DNA of 64,000 bases from Cryptomeria japonica (lineage: Eukaryota > Streptophyta > Pinopsida > Cupressales > Cupressaceae): assembly GCF_030272615.1 (NCBI RefSeq), contig NC_081415.1:105041796-105105795 (forward strand). The letters are read 5' to 3'. Each line of letters starts with the position of its first letter. Position 1 is the first letter of the stretch. This document shows positions 47,096 to 58,689 of this stretch, piece after piece. The notes under the pieces were generated by a model. That model was not told the origin of the DNA, searched no databases, and worked only from the letters and a program-made list of their open reading frames with translations. The position numbers were made by a program, and so were the translations under genes.

Positions 47096-47619
47096 CCAGT
47101 GTATCATGGTTAGTATCATCATAAAAACATTTTGCAATAGACAAGGAATATTAGATATATGTTATCAATTCCAAAAGGAAATAACTTTGCTATAATCAAG
47201 TAGAGATCATACATTAGACATATTCTTATTAAATCCATCATTAGAGCTGAAACACAAAGTTTAGAAAACCAGCAATAAGATTTATTGAAATAAGGTATTT
47301 TGACAGTATCATGAGACTCCCTCTAAAACCCTATCTAGATGATAAATCCACAACAAATTTCTTGACTTAAAGTTGGAACCAATTTAAAATAGAATTTATC
47401 AATTTCTATCCTTAATAAAGAGAAGGTTTGAAAGTTTGAGTAGACTTTCAAATCTAGATCCGATGGCATGAGTTGAAGTGGGCCTTCTTGGATCATGCTT
47501 GAGGACCTGAAAATTTTCCTTCTAGAACAGCTGTAAGGGTTAGTTTCCAATACATCATTACTGAAATAAAACAACAAGATCAGATGTTTTAACTTAGGGA
47601 TGGATCACAAACCAATAGA

Positions 47620-48456
47620 TCAAAAGAGGAAATCTTCACGATTGTGGGGATTTGATACTTCATTTATGTTTGCATCTTCTTGTTCGTCCTGAATTTGACA
47701 GTCCCTTGCAAAGTGGCCAAGCTTGTTGCATCGGAAGCATCGGATGTGAGATAAGTCTCTTGGTCTCTTCCTTGAATGAGGGGTAGAAGAGCTGAAATCT
47801 CTATTTCTCTTGAGATCATTCTTCTTCCAATGGTTGCCTTCCTTCTTAGCCAAGAGGACATGTTGCTCATCATAAGGGTTCTTAATTTTTCCTTTTGCAG
47901 CCAGCCAAGACTCTTCTTGAATGCAATCTCCCATTAATTGATCAAACTTAGGAAGCTCAACTCTGGCACTGATTCCCTGAACAAACGGTTCCCAAGAGGG
48001 AGGAAGACCATTTAGGGCAGTCATAGATAAGTCACTGTCTTCAACGCTCTTCCCAACGGTAGCAAGCTGATCTCTTAGCTCAGAGATTCTCGTGAAGTAA
48101 GCAGCAACAGGTTCTTCTTTCTCTAATTTGATGTAAGAGAGCTGATTCCTTAAAGCAAATATGTAGCTGGTATTGTTGACTTCGTACATCTTTTCCAATG
48201 TGGTGAACATCTCCCTAGCGGTCTTCTTCATGGAGATGGATGGCACCAAGTGATTTTTGACAGAGTCTATTATTATCCTTTGAGCTTGGAAGTCCTTCTT
48301 CTTCCAATCTTCTTTCTCACTTTCATCCTCAGGTTCTTTAGCATTCTTGCCAACATATTCAGCAAGATCATTCAATGCCATCATTATCCTGACCTTTCAA
48401 GAGGAGTAATTTGTGAAACCTTCCAACCTATCTTCAGCCCTGATATAAGAAGCCAT
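47620..48456 (-). pseudogene. Copia gag, nearly intact (one nonsense codon)
   Basis: The frame can start at an ATG at 48456-48454 (MASYIRAED), reaches the typical NYSS block, has TGA at codon 20 where relatives have Trp, then is open for 254 codons. The body is a UBN2-type Gag (YEVNNTSYIFALRNQLSYIK, LPPSWEPFV), followed by a basic region and a zinc knuckle CFRCNKLGHFARDC with correct spacing. Gag would package element RNA. The stop fits a single G-to-A change. No pol follows; the stop at 47620 is followed by the short-repeat region and the LTR. Confidence 0.9.
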
Positions 48457-48525
48457 GAGGACTAAACCTTTCAACAACAGGTTAGATATGAGCACAAATC
48501 TGATCACAACCTCTATACAAACCTA

Positions 48526-48539
48526 GAGCTCTGATACCA
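48526..48539 (-). other. Primer-binding site, initiator Met-tRNA
   Basis: The minus strand reads TGGTATCAGAGCTC directly after the 5' LTR. Confidence 0.9.
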
Positions 48540-49356
48540 TGTTAATTTTAGCAATCAGATTAGCAGCATAGAACAGAAAATCAGAATGCAAAGTAATTCA
48601 TATGCATAACACACATGTACCCTGGGAAAACCTCCCTCTTGGAGGAAAAACCCAGCAACCAAAGATCTCAGATCTAATTAGATTAATGTCAGAAGATAAT
48701 CAAATACAAATTCGCCCACCTAGGGCATGACAGAATTGACTTATCTGAATCACAAGTTCTGATTTGAGCTTGACTGAATCTCCAATCAGATGTAGGGCAG
48801 ATCAGTCTGATATAGTTCGCACAGCAAGAGGATAGCTTCTTGGATCAGAAGTCTGCCGATTTACAAGAATGTGAATTCGCTGTCACTCGGAATGTGTTAG
48901 CTGACTCTTGGAGGATATTCGCTGACTTCAACATTGAATTCGCTGGCAGAGTGGTATTCGCTGACTTCAACATTGAATTCGCTGGCAGAGTGGTATCGGC
49001 TGATCAAGTGCACATTATTGTCTATGAAATGGATTACAATCCATTGATTATATAGGAGGTACAAGCATTATATCTTGCCTTAGTTGGCTAAGGACTTTGG
49101 CGCCAAAATATAATGCTTTTAGTTTAAGTTACATGAATAGGTCCATGCTCCCACACGTTACATTTGTGTTTGCCCTTTGAGTGTTTTATGTGCCTAGGCG
49201 GGACCAATCTTCAATGGTCACAAGTTACATAGGTTAGGACCTAACCAATAACCCTTTACAAATTACATAATAAATTTTAAGGCCGAAGGCCACATCTAAA
49301 ATTTACCAAGCTAGGTCGGCCCAATCAAGGGATACGACCTAGCTACATTTTCAACA
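48540..49356 (-). repeat. 5' LTR of the gag-only element
   Basis: 817 bp; hairpin at 48622-48655. Contains two adjacent copies of a ~39-bp segment (GCTGACTTCAACATTGAATT...) near 48920-48995, present once in the partner. Confidence 0.9.
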
Positions 49357-49825
49357 CAATTCACATACAAGCAAGACATTGTAAACACGCTGTTTGTACA
49401 ACTAAATATTTCATTTCAATATTCACACATAAGTTCTTTTCAAGAAAGCAATTAAATAATTGATGCATGACATATTTTCTTTTCAAACAATCTAGTGCAT
49501 TCTATTTAAATAACCATTAAACTCTTTTCAACATGCAAAATACAAATGCATGAAACCTTTTCCCAAGACAGTAATAGATTCTTTTGACTTATAAATAGAG
49601 GTTTTTATGGAAACACTTAACCCAAAATTTCCAAGCAACCAAAGTTCTTACTAAACACAAACAAGTTAATTACATGCTTTATGAGTTTAACCCATAGTTC
49701 CACAAAGTTTCCTAACGGGGGGATGGGTTTTGGTGATTGGAGGACCAAGGGCCTAAATTTGGGGACGAGGCGGGGGGGGGGGGAATGATGGTGGAGCAGT
49801 GGTGGGGGATTGGTGTTGATATCAA
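49357..49825. other. Spacer, nothing recognised
   Basis: No coding pattern. A 14-base G run sits near 49775-49790. Confidence 0.45.
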
Positions 49826-52436
49826 AATAGAGGTGAATTGAAATCTTCAAGGCAAAACCTGCAATATAACATCTTTGTGATTGCCCCATGTAATAGAATG
49901 TGCCATATAGCAAACTACCAAGCAGAGTCCCCAATAGAGGTGGTGGTGTAGTGGGGGGGACATTTTGCCCAAGTCCCCAAGTCTTGGAAACATCTCCCTA
50001 TAGGGGATGCGGGATTTTTAGGGGAGACACGTCCCGTGGAACACTAGTTTAACCACAACAAAACTATTCAAAATCAACATTAACTTAGATCATGGTTTCA
50101 TTACATAGATTCATCTCATAACTTGTATTGATTGAAACGAGCAAATGGATGCAAACATATTCATAGAAGTCAAACAATATCCAATTCATCATCATTGGGA
50201 ATGTCTATGCTCACAAACTCAACTAAAACATTATAAGCATTTGCACAATGCAAGATAGCCAAAGAACGACATAAAAATATCCAACATGATATAAGACAAT
50301 AAGCAAAATAATACCGAAATGTGGCAAACATCAATCATAGATAAACAAAAAACATCACATAAAATCCAGAATCCTAAAATTGGAACTATAATCACATATC
50401 AGCATATAACAGAAATAGCGAAATTGAATCACAACTTTAGGTTTGAGGATTAGATCATAACATATGCATCCACAGTACATAATCTACAAAACTTGATGGC
50501 AATATGAAACTTAATTGATAATAAAGTATGAAGATCAAAATAAAAAACCAAGTTGCAAAATAAGGCATATATGCTTGGGGCCTTTCATTCCTCTCCCATA
50601 AAACTAGGCTTATCCTTAGAAGCCTACACAAAGGTGTTGATACAAAACCCATAGTTGTGTAACATCCTCCCAAGTAGTTTTTGTATCATCATGAAGGTTC
50701 CACTGGGCATTTATCTAATCCATGTCTCAACATTGAAGGATCAACGTTTGATTCTAAAATATACGAATAATATCCACTAGAAGTTGCCTAAGGATCAACC
50801 TTTGATGCTAAAATATACGAATAAGATCCACTAGAAGTTGCCTACCCTCTTTGACTTGCAAGGCACCCTAGGCAAGAACATGCACCTTAATTGGGAACAT
50901 GTGTCACATTTGAGATATATTGGCTCAAGATAGAAACATGAAACACATCATGGATGCATGAAAGATTAGGTGGCAAGGCACAATACATGTAATGCCTTGT
51001 TCGAAGGACAAAGGCAAAACTAGGTAGAACAACCTTTATCTTTTAAAACAACAACAATGAAGATGTGACACCAACATGTCACACTTGCACTAGAACATGC
51101 ACACAATTGTGATATGAATAACCTCACCATTGCATAAGCAAGGCAACACTAGCGGAAGACTTAACCATCGTGTGATAAATCCACCACGATGAAGCTACAA
51201 GAGAGATGTAATAATGCCTAAAAGACGATGGGGTACAATCCCACAACTGTGTCCTCTTTTAACACCACACAAGGATATGATAATGGAATCATCAATCTCC
51301 AACCCACATCCAAGCACACTTAACAACTCAACCATGCACTCGGAAACCAAGATAACCAAAGGGTTACCTAGGAGCTAACATTGCTTGAGTAGATGACGAC
51401 AATGTCAATTTATGAGACGAGTAGGACGAAGGTGCATTCACTTCCAATCCACTCAATAGGACCTTAACCTAAGATTCAAAGGCTAACTTACACAAGATGT
51501 TGTTTAACTAGGAGGCACAAACTCTCCACTAAATGAAATGATGGCAGGTCATTTCCAAGCCTTAAGGTAAGGAGATGTCATAGCTCTTGATGTATGACAC
51601 TTGTTGAGGAATTAACACCATGGAAGAACTCTTGGGGTCAATGGGGACAACTTTTGTATTCAAGGTTTCCTCGAGAAATGACCCGAAAACACCATTGATA
51701 ATGAAATGACAAAACTAGATATGCTAAGGACGCTAGCAAGGAAATGGGAAACTAGAACCCAAATCGGACATTAGCGCTTGAGGGCTATAGTCCTAGTTTG
51801 GTGCTAGAGTCTTCCGCTAGTGGTGTAGTCCCTATGGAGTGCTGGTGTCTAGACTAGTGAGAACCCAAGTAGGGGTAGGTTCCCTATGACATGCCAAACA
51901 ACCCAAAACAATTGAAGATGACTCTTGACAAAAACTGAACAAAGAAATGATGAAAACAACACAAGGCCAAATGAAGAATCACATCTCCTAGGCACTCAAC
52001 GCCTCCAATAGGTGAAGGAGAAGGTAGGGAGGTGTACAAGGACCTCCCTAATATTCCTACATGTTTCCCTAAGCAAGAAGACACCAAGGAAAGAAGACAC
52101 AACACCTTTCCATTATTATAAGGTTTCACAAGAGGCCTTGAAATTGGCTCAAAACAACTCAACTCCATAGGCATGAACTCCTAGAGTGTCAACAATCATA
52201 TGTCGGGATTACAACGTCCTCAAAAATCGTAACAATATACATTAGGATTATTTTAAAGCCAAAAGAAATATTCATATGTTCATTTTATACCCAAATTGAA
52301 ATGTGCCTAAGTTCATTTTACCATTTGACACTCAAGCATAAGAAAATGTCAATGGTACAATCGTGCTCAGCTCCAACATTAAGACATGTAACAATATAAC
52401 TATATCACTATCATTTGTATTAACATTTACAGTCCA
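49826..52436. repeat. Anonymous 2.6 kb repeat, copy A
   Basis: Starts AAAATAGAGGTGAATTGAAATC. The same sequence starts again at 52437 and continues after an insertion. No coding capacity is supported on either strand. 50110-51885 aligns with 59427-61190 (for example CAATATCCAATTCATCATCATTGGGAATGT). Confidence 0.82.
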
Positions 52437-52712
52437 AAATAGAGGTGAATTGAAATCTTCAAGGCAAAATTTGTGCCATATGGAATGTGCCATATAGCAA
52501 ACTACTAGGTGGTGTCCCTGATAGACATGATGGAGGTGGCAGAAGTGGTGGTGTAGTGGGGGGACGTTTCGCACAAGTCCCCAAGTCTCAGAAACGTCTC
52601 GCTATAGGGATGCTGGTTTTTTTGGGGAGACACCTCATGGAACACTGGTTTAACCACAACAAAACTATTCGAAATGAACATTGACTCAAATCTTGGTTTC
52701 ATAATATAGACC
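52437..52712. repeat. Anonymous 2.6 kb repeat, copy B, left part
   Basis: Matches 49826-50110. Interrupted at 52712 by the 6.7 kb LTR-like insertion; continues at 59427. Confidence 0.85.
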
Positions 52713-53099
52713 TGTTGTGACCTTTTTCACACATCGCCCCATTGCAAATGGGGACCCTCTCTTTTCCTGCTTTCTAGGATTTTGTTGGTATCTTGTGACC
52801 TTTTGCTGCAGTTCAGAGCATTTCAGGCCCTAACGATTGAAAGTTAATTTTTTGCAAGTTATGTGATTCCGAAGTGTGAACGCCACCAGAGTGCTTAGAG
52901 AGGCCAAAGGGCGAAGATCGCAATTGATTTGGATGAATTTGGACAACTTTCTATTTTTAGAAAGTTTGCTTTTTTGCTTTTTCCTATTTTTTAGGAAGTT
53001 TCATTTTTGGCACTTTTAGCCCAATCCCCGGTATGGCTATTTTTAGAAAGTTTTCCCCATTTTTTAGGGATGTCTGCTTTTTGCTTTTTCCGAATGCAA

Positions 53100-53545
53100 A
53101 CTTAGGGTTCACACTTGCACCATCGACCAACTCTGACCAGATCTCAAAAATTCCAAGTTTTGACCTAGAAAAGCTGAATCCCTAGATTTTAGGCTTTTTG
53201 CTTTTTCCGAGATGCAAACCTAGGGTTTACACTTGCGCCACTGACCTGCTTCGACCGAAACTCGAAAATTCCAAGTTTTGACCTAAAAAAGCTGAATCCC
53301 TAGATTTTAGGCTTTTTCCTAGGGTTTACACTTGTACTACTGACCTGCTTCGACTGGAACCCGAAAATTCCAAGTTTTGACCTAAAAAGCCGAATCCCTA
53401 GATTTTAGGCTTTTGCTTTTTCTGGATGCAAACCTAGGGTTTACACTTGCACCACTGACCTGCTTCGACCAGAACCCGAAAATTCCAAGTTTTGATCTAA
53501 AAAGCTGAATCCCTAGATTTTAGGCTTTTTGCTTTTTCAGATGAT
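53100..53545. repeat. Tandem repeat, ~100-118 bp, four units
   Basis: ACACTTG near 53111, 53229, 53328 and 53442, each followed by (G)ACC-rich sequence, AAATTCCAAGTTTTGA and CTGAATCCCTAGATTTTAGG. Confidence 0.88.
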
Positions 53546-53719
53546 CCACCTAAGCACGGATTTCAAATTTCAAGTTAATTCGGTTAAATTAGATTAAACT
53601 GTGAAATTTTTGAAATTTCTTTGAAAATTCTTCTAAGTCTGGCTAACAAGGGTTTTGAAGTGTTTTTGCAGGTTCAAACCCCATCACCAAGGTTGAAGAG
53701 GCCATGAAGGAGCCATGCA

Positions 53720-54360
53720 CGAAGTCCGCCATGCCTTAGGAGGTTGTGTGGGTGCTCTCATCAAAGTCTGCCATGCCTTAGGGAGGTCATGTGGGTGCCC
53801 TGCCTAAAGTCCGCCAAAGCTTGAGAAGGGGCCACGAAGGAGCACTCTCTAAAGTCCGCCCAAGGTTGGGAGGCTAAGGAGGAGGAGTGATCAAGGTCCG
53901 CCCAATGAGGAGAAGCACTAGAAGTCCGCCCAAGATGGAGAAGACACCAAAGTCCACTATAGTCATGTGGAAACCTTGCTTGAAGTCCACCCAAGTCTAT
54001 AGAGGTCACATGGGTGCTAAGGTGAAAGTCCGCCCAAGGAGGAAGGAGACCATGAAGGCGCAGGGTTGAAGTCCGCCCCACCTCGATGGAGACCATGGAG
54101 GAGCAAGGGTTGAAGTCCGCCCAAGCAAGAAGAGGGGCCATGAAGAGGCCAAGCTAAAGTCCGCCCAAGGTTGAAAGGGCCATGAAGAGGCCAAGGTAAA
54201 GTCCGCCCAAGGTTGAAGGGGCCATGAAGAGACCACCAAAGTCCGCCAAGGTAAAGGAGGCCATGGAGGAGTCAACATCAAAGTTCGCCCCAATGCCTTA
54301 GTCAATTTTTTCACGTTAATAGAGGCCACGAAGGAGTTCTAGACAAAGTCCGCCATACCT
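53720..54360. repeat. Minisatellite AAGTCCGCC, ~42-bp unit, about 16 copies
   Basis: AAGTCCGCC(CAAGG) recurs about every 42 bp with intervening GCCATGAAG/GAG words. The minus strand is open through it (53761-54141 and 54006-54329) with recurring Trp-Ala-Asp-Phe, which follows from the repeat rather than from a gene. Confidence 0.9.
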
Positions 54361-55034
54361 TGGAGAGGTTGGCTAAATTCGCCAAAATTTGAAAAAGATG
54401 GAAATAAAATTAAAAAAATCAACCTACACATGGAAGGTCAAACAAAGTCAACATGATGTCACAAAATCCACAGAGATTTCAAAATTAAATCCAAAATGAA
54501 GAAATAGCTAAATAAAAAAAAATCCTCAAAATAAATCCAAAATGGAATGTTTTTTTTGAGAATATTGAGGGAATATTAAAAATTTATTGAAATATTAATT
54601 CAAAATGGAAAGTTTTTTTTGAAAGGGAATATTGGAGGATTAATGAACATCTTCAAACTTAAATCAAAATGGAAAGTTTTTTTTAGAATTAGAAGTATGA
54701 GTTGGATGATTTTAGGGGTTTTTCTTAAAACTTGTCTACAAATACTTCATTATCAAATTCATTATTACACCAAGAAGTTCAAAATTACTAAGGAGAGCTT
54801 AGTAAAGTATGTCAGTTTGAAGATCATCTGGAGGAAATTCTAGATATTGCTGGAAGTGGGATAATAGTTTGGCAGAAGGCTTACAGATTTCTGGAGAAAG
54901 GCATCTTTTCTGAATTTTCTCAATATTTTGGAGAAAAGTCTAGCCTTATTCCTATCCAAGTCAGAGGTAAAATTAAAATTGTGAATTTTCTGAATATTTT
55001 CCAGAATTTAATAAATGATTTTGGAGAAAGAAAA

Positions 55035-55250
55035 TTCAATTTTTTTGGCTAAGTATGAAATTTTTTGAAAGTTTTAAACACCTGATGGTGACTTCAACCA
55101 GCTTCAAGGCTGAGGGTCTGGAGGTGAAAATTCAATTTTTTTTGGCTAAGTATGAAAATTTTCAAAAGTTTTAAAACACTTGATGGTGACTTCAACCAGC
55201 TTCAAGGTTGAGGGTTTGGAGGTGAAAATTCAACTTTTGTGGCTAAGTAA
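55035..55250. repeat. ~95-bp tandem repeat, about 2.3 units
   Basis: TTCAATTTTTTTGGCTAAGTATG and TGATGGTGACTTCAACCAGC recur at ~95-bp spacing; the last copy reads TTCAACTTTTGTGGCTAAG. Confidence 0.85.
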
Positions 55251-55374
55251 TGAGAGTGAAAAAATGGAAAATTTTCCAACACAGCCATTTCGCGGCCCCG
55301 TTATTTTTTTCGAAATTCTGCAGAATTTTTTCTAACTTAAAGTTTTTATCATTCATCTACAGGTCTTGAGCACC

Positions 55375-58300
55375 ATGAAGTTCCAGGTAGATAAAGATGC
55401 TCCTCCAGAGTCAAGGATGACTTCCAAGTGGAAGAACATCAGTGACACCAACCTCGGACACATCAATCTAAGGGAGTTTAAGAAGCGAATGTTTGGTCTG
55501 GACAACCTCGTACCTACCACCATTGTGCGGAAAATGATGAAGAGTGGTATCGTGCACGCTGCCGGCTTCCTCCCCACCATGCAGTGCAATGAACTAGTAG
55601 TTGAATGTGCCAAACACTACAACCCCATCAGTAAGGATATTGTTGCACCTGATGGAAGAGTGTTGGCGAATGTCAGCGATGAGGCCATCAGAGAGGCCTT
55701 CAGGATCCCTGAGTACCACAACACAGTATATATGACCAATGATGAAGCTGACAGTTTGTACCATGATCACCTGGAAGAATATGATGCCATAGTTAATCAT
55801 TCCTGGCTAGACAAGCCGAGGAAGGGCGCCTCTAAACTCCAGAGAAAAAGCCTAGTGCGAGCATACTTCAAGGAGGACATTGGGGACATGGTTGTCTTAC
55901 TCAATAGAATAATAGGAAATCCTTAGGGAGCTCCATTCGAACCCTGGATGTATAATGAAATAATCAATGGAGTAAAAATGATAGACTAGGCCCGTATGAT
56001 CAGCGACAGTTTAGACAGCCAGCTAAGGAATCTGGAGGCAAATAGGACTTTCTTCATGAGTTCTTACTTGTTCTATTCGTTAGCCAGGACCTACAGGTAC
56101 AGAGGTCTCACTTGTAGAGGAGAAGTTGGGAACAAGGAGAACCAATTTCCGGTATATGATTGCTATCCCCAGCTCCATATGGAGGAGAAGTTACATTTCA
56201 AAAGGGTGAATGATGCCTTCCTGATGCACGTTACCCGGACCCTTCAAGGTGGCCTGCACCAAAGGCTCTCTCAAGAGTCTATGGACTTCATCAGTCGGTT
56301 CGGGTGTTGGTACATCCAATATCCAAAGTTCACTTACCTCCGAATTCAGGGATTCTCTGTCCTCCATACAAGCTTCCAGCTTACCCTACCAACCGAGTGG
56401 TGTTGCTCGAGGTTGTGAGACAATTGGAGGAGTATATAGTGATTCAAAGGGATAAGTAGAAGAAGGCAGGCACATCCTCACTTACAATTGGTAATGGGCT
56501 GGAAACATGTCCATCATCACAAGCTGCAGCTACCACTGAACTAGCCTGGTATCCCTTTTACCAATACAAGGCGAGAAAAGATTTCGATCCATTCCAGAGG
56601 ATAAAGAAGATTGAAGGGACAACGTTTGAGCACAGACTGGATCTGGAAGACTACTGGGCTAATGCAGCCGATAGTTTCGAGATCCGGAAGAGGTTCTAGT
56701 CAAGAATTCCTTTAAGTATGGTGAGAGCAATGGAAGTGTTCAAAGTTGCCGATCAGGTGGAAGAAAGCCTAGAACTTTAGCAGCCGGGTTTTGAGAAGAT
56801 GAAGAATGAACCTTTAGTCTTGATAGATTGGACAGAGGGAGAAAAATCAGATCTAGCAGACCTCATGAGGTCAGTGGTTGAATACTCAAGGTGGTGGGCA
56901 TCTGAAAAGACAAAACAGTTGAAGGCCAAAGGTATGGTTCTAACTTATGAATTAATGGGAGTGGATGATACTTTGTCCGTCCACCCTTGTACCTCCGCCG
57001 GTGATGCTCGGAATCCGGAAAGTGTTGGATCTCGAAAGAGAAAGGAGTTGGGTGGAAGCTCCACAAAGTGCACAGGGAAAAGGGTTGTAGTTGAGAGAAG
57101 AGAATCCAGCGAAAGTCACTCCATCCTAAGTGTTGCTTCCATTGCGCCTGATCAGAGTACAATTGGGGAACAAGAGATAAACATCTATGTGAGTGATGAT
57201 GAAGTAAGAGTGCTTTCTCAGCCAGTTGAGGAGGTGATCGAGAAGGTCTTCCGAACTCCAGACAGAGGGCAAGATGAAGCCCCTATAATCTTCTTGGATG
57301 GCATACCAGCAAACCCAGGAGAAGCAAACGATGAGTTTGATCGGAACACTGTAGAACAATCGACCATTCTTGATTGGCTCAGAGCAAGGATAAAGGCCAA
57401 GGTTCCCAAGGATGTCCACTCAACCGAGGAGGTTACCGCAGCATTCCTGGAGAAGGTGAATGAACCCGCCGCAGCTAAACCGCCCAAACCAGCCAGGAAG
57501 TTCTCCCTGATTCAGAGAGACAGTGCCGGATTCAGGACAGTCCAGATAGCAGTGCCCAAAGAAGGGAAGACTAGGGACAATGTCACCGCAGATGACTACA
57601 AGATCACCACCATAGAGATGGGTAAGCCTACCCAGGACCAAGAGATCCAATATTTTGACGACTCCTGTAATGTTCTAAAGACAAGGCTAGCTCATGAGAA
57701 AGAAAAGAGGAAGAAAGTAGAAGAAGAGAACCAGCAGTGGAGGAAGTATGTTCTCCATCTTACCAGCCCGCTCAACCATGAAGTCCCGGCTACTCCACCA
57801 CAGCCTCTTCAGCAGGGATCAATGAAGGACTATGATGAGATGAAGGGATCGTACACTCAAGAAAAGGAGTGGATTTCAGATGCTGTGATACGTGCTGACA
57901 CCCTGGTAGAGAACTTAGTATTAGCGCATGAGGCAACTTCTTTGTTGATTGATCGTATCCAGGATCTATCATCCAATTGGGAAGAAGTGGATGAAATTCA
58001 GAATGAAATACTCCCTCACCTAAAGGTTATCCGAGGCATGTCAAAGAAGAGCTTAGTGGATGCAGGCATCATACAGACAGGAGACAGGTACGACTTCGGC
58101 ACATGGTACTATGCTTTGGTCACTCGGATTGAGGTTCTGAAGAAATCCGAGACCAAGTGTTTTGAGACAGAGGCAAGGGTTAGAGAGATCTTGGGCAAGG
58201 TATTCCGGGTGGCGTCAGAGATCTGGCAAAAGGAAAGCCTAAGGGAGAAGCATTTACAAGTAGAGAACCTGAGAGCCAGGATTCAGACAAGCTTCTTCCG

Positions 58301-58541
58301 AGATTCAGGGATGATTGACAAAGGCGATCTTTCTAAGATTGCAAACTTCCTCTCCATTGATGACAACTTCCTCACCCAAGCAGTGGAGTGGGAAGGCATC
58401 CTTGCTACATGCGCTGACGATGTAGATCTCGTCGACTTCCAAATTGGGGGTTTGCCAAGTGTCACCATGGAGGAGGTCAAGCTCGTGGTGTCCAGATACG
58501 TTGAATCTCTGAAAGAGGAAAGTGGCCACTCACCTTGGTAA
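55375..58541 (+). pseudogene. Long ORF of unknown function inside the giant LTR
   Basis: Starts at ATG 55375. The frame runs to 56418, interrupted only by TAG at 55924 and 55987. One frameshift near 56370 leads into a frame that reaches 58541, with TAG at 56456, 56698 and 56778. The final 580 codons (56799-58541) are fully open. All five nonsense codons are TAG. About 1,050 codons in total. The N-terminal ~350 residues look globular (for example LVVECAKHYNPISKD, SDEAIREAFRIPEYH, FFMSSYLFYSLARTYRYRGL), a pattern loosely like uncharacterised plant transposon-associated ORFs. Then follow a charged linker, a short coiled coil (LAHEKEKRKKVEEENQQW) and a helical C-terminus. No enzyme motif, zinc finger or membrane segment seen. 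Confidence 0.7.
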
Positions 58542-58681
58542 AATTAGTAGCTGCGCCATTTGTCACTCTTTCATTTGCTTGAACTGATAGTATTTCGGGA
58601 AACCCTAATTAGGGTTTAGGACTTTCAATCTTGGCCCTTGATCACTGTTTGATCTCGACCATTCATTTATTTTTGAGAAAC

Positions 58682-58688
58682 TATATAA
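58682..58688 (+). promoter_or_regulatory. TATA box of the giant LTR
   Basis: TATATAA in CTATATAAGG, followed by a C-rich stretch, downstream of the ORF and ~730 bp before the LTR end. This is where an LTR promoter is expected and it fixes the orientation as plus. Confidence 0.6.
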
Positions 58689-58689
58689 G

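Larger units (their letters stand above)
45716..49356 (-). mobile_element. Gag-only non-autonomous copia element
   Basis: LTRs of 804 bp (45716-46519) and 817 bp (48540-49356), TGTTAATTTT...TTTCAACA on plus. A primer site lies beside the right LTR and a purine tract (AAGAGGGAG, minus strand) beside the left. The 2 kb interior holds gag and an array of short repeats but no protease, integrase, reverse transcriptase or RNase H. It may have used proteins from a relative such as the pol-bearing element at 61192. The bases outside the LTRs (TGTTC and CAATT) do not match, so one end may have been exchanged by recombination between copies. Confidence 0.88.

Noticed and set aside
46860-47137. CRISPR-like array of spaced repeats
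   Set aside because: Spacers are similar and irregular, the context is a plant LTR element, and CRISPR is not expected in a nuclear plant genome.
53761-54329. Minus-strand ORFs with repeating Trp-Ala-Asp-Phe
   Set aside because: A by-product of the 42-bp minisatellite; no start context or flanking coding sequence.
57126-57650. Minus-strand ORFs over the giant-LTR ORF
   Set aside because: Shadows of the 580-codon plus-strand frame.
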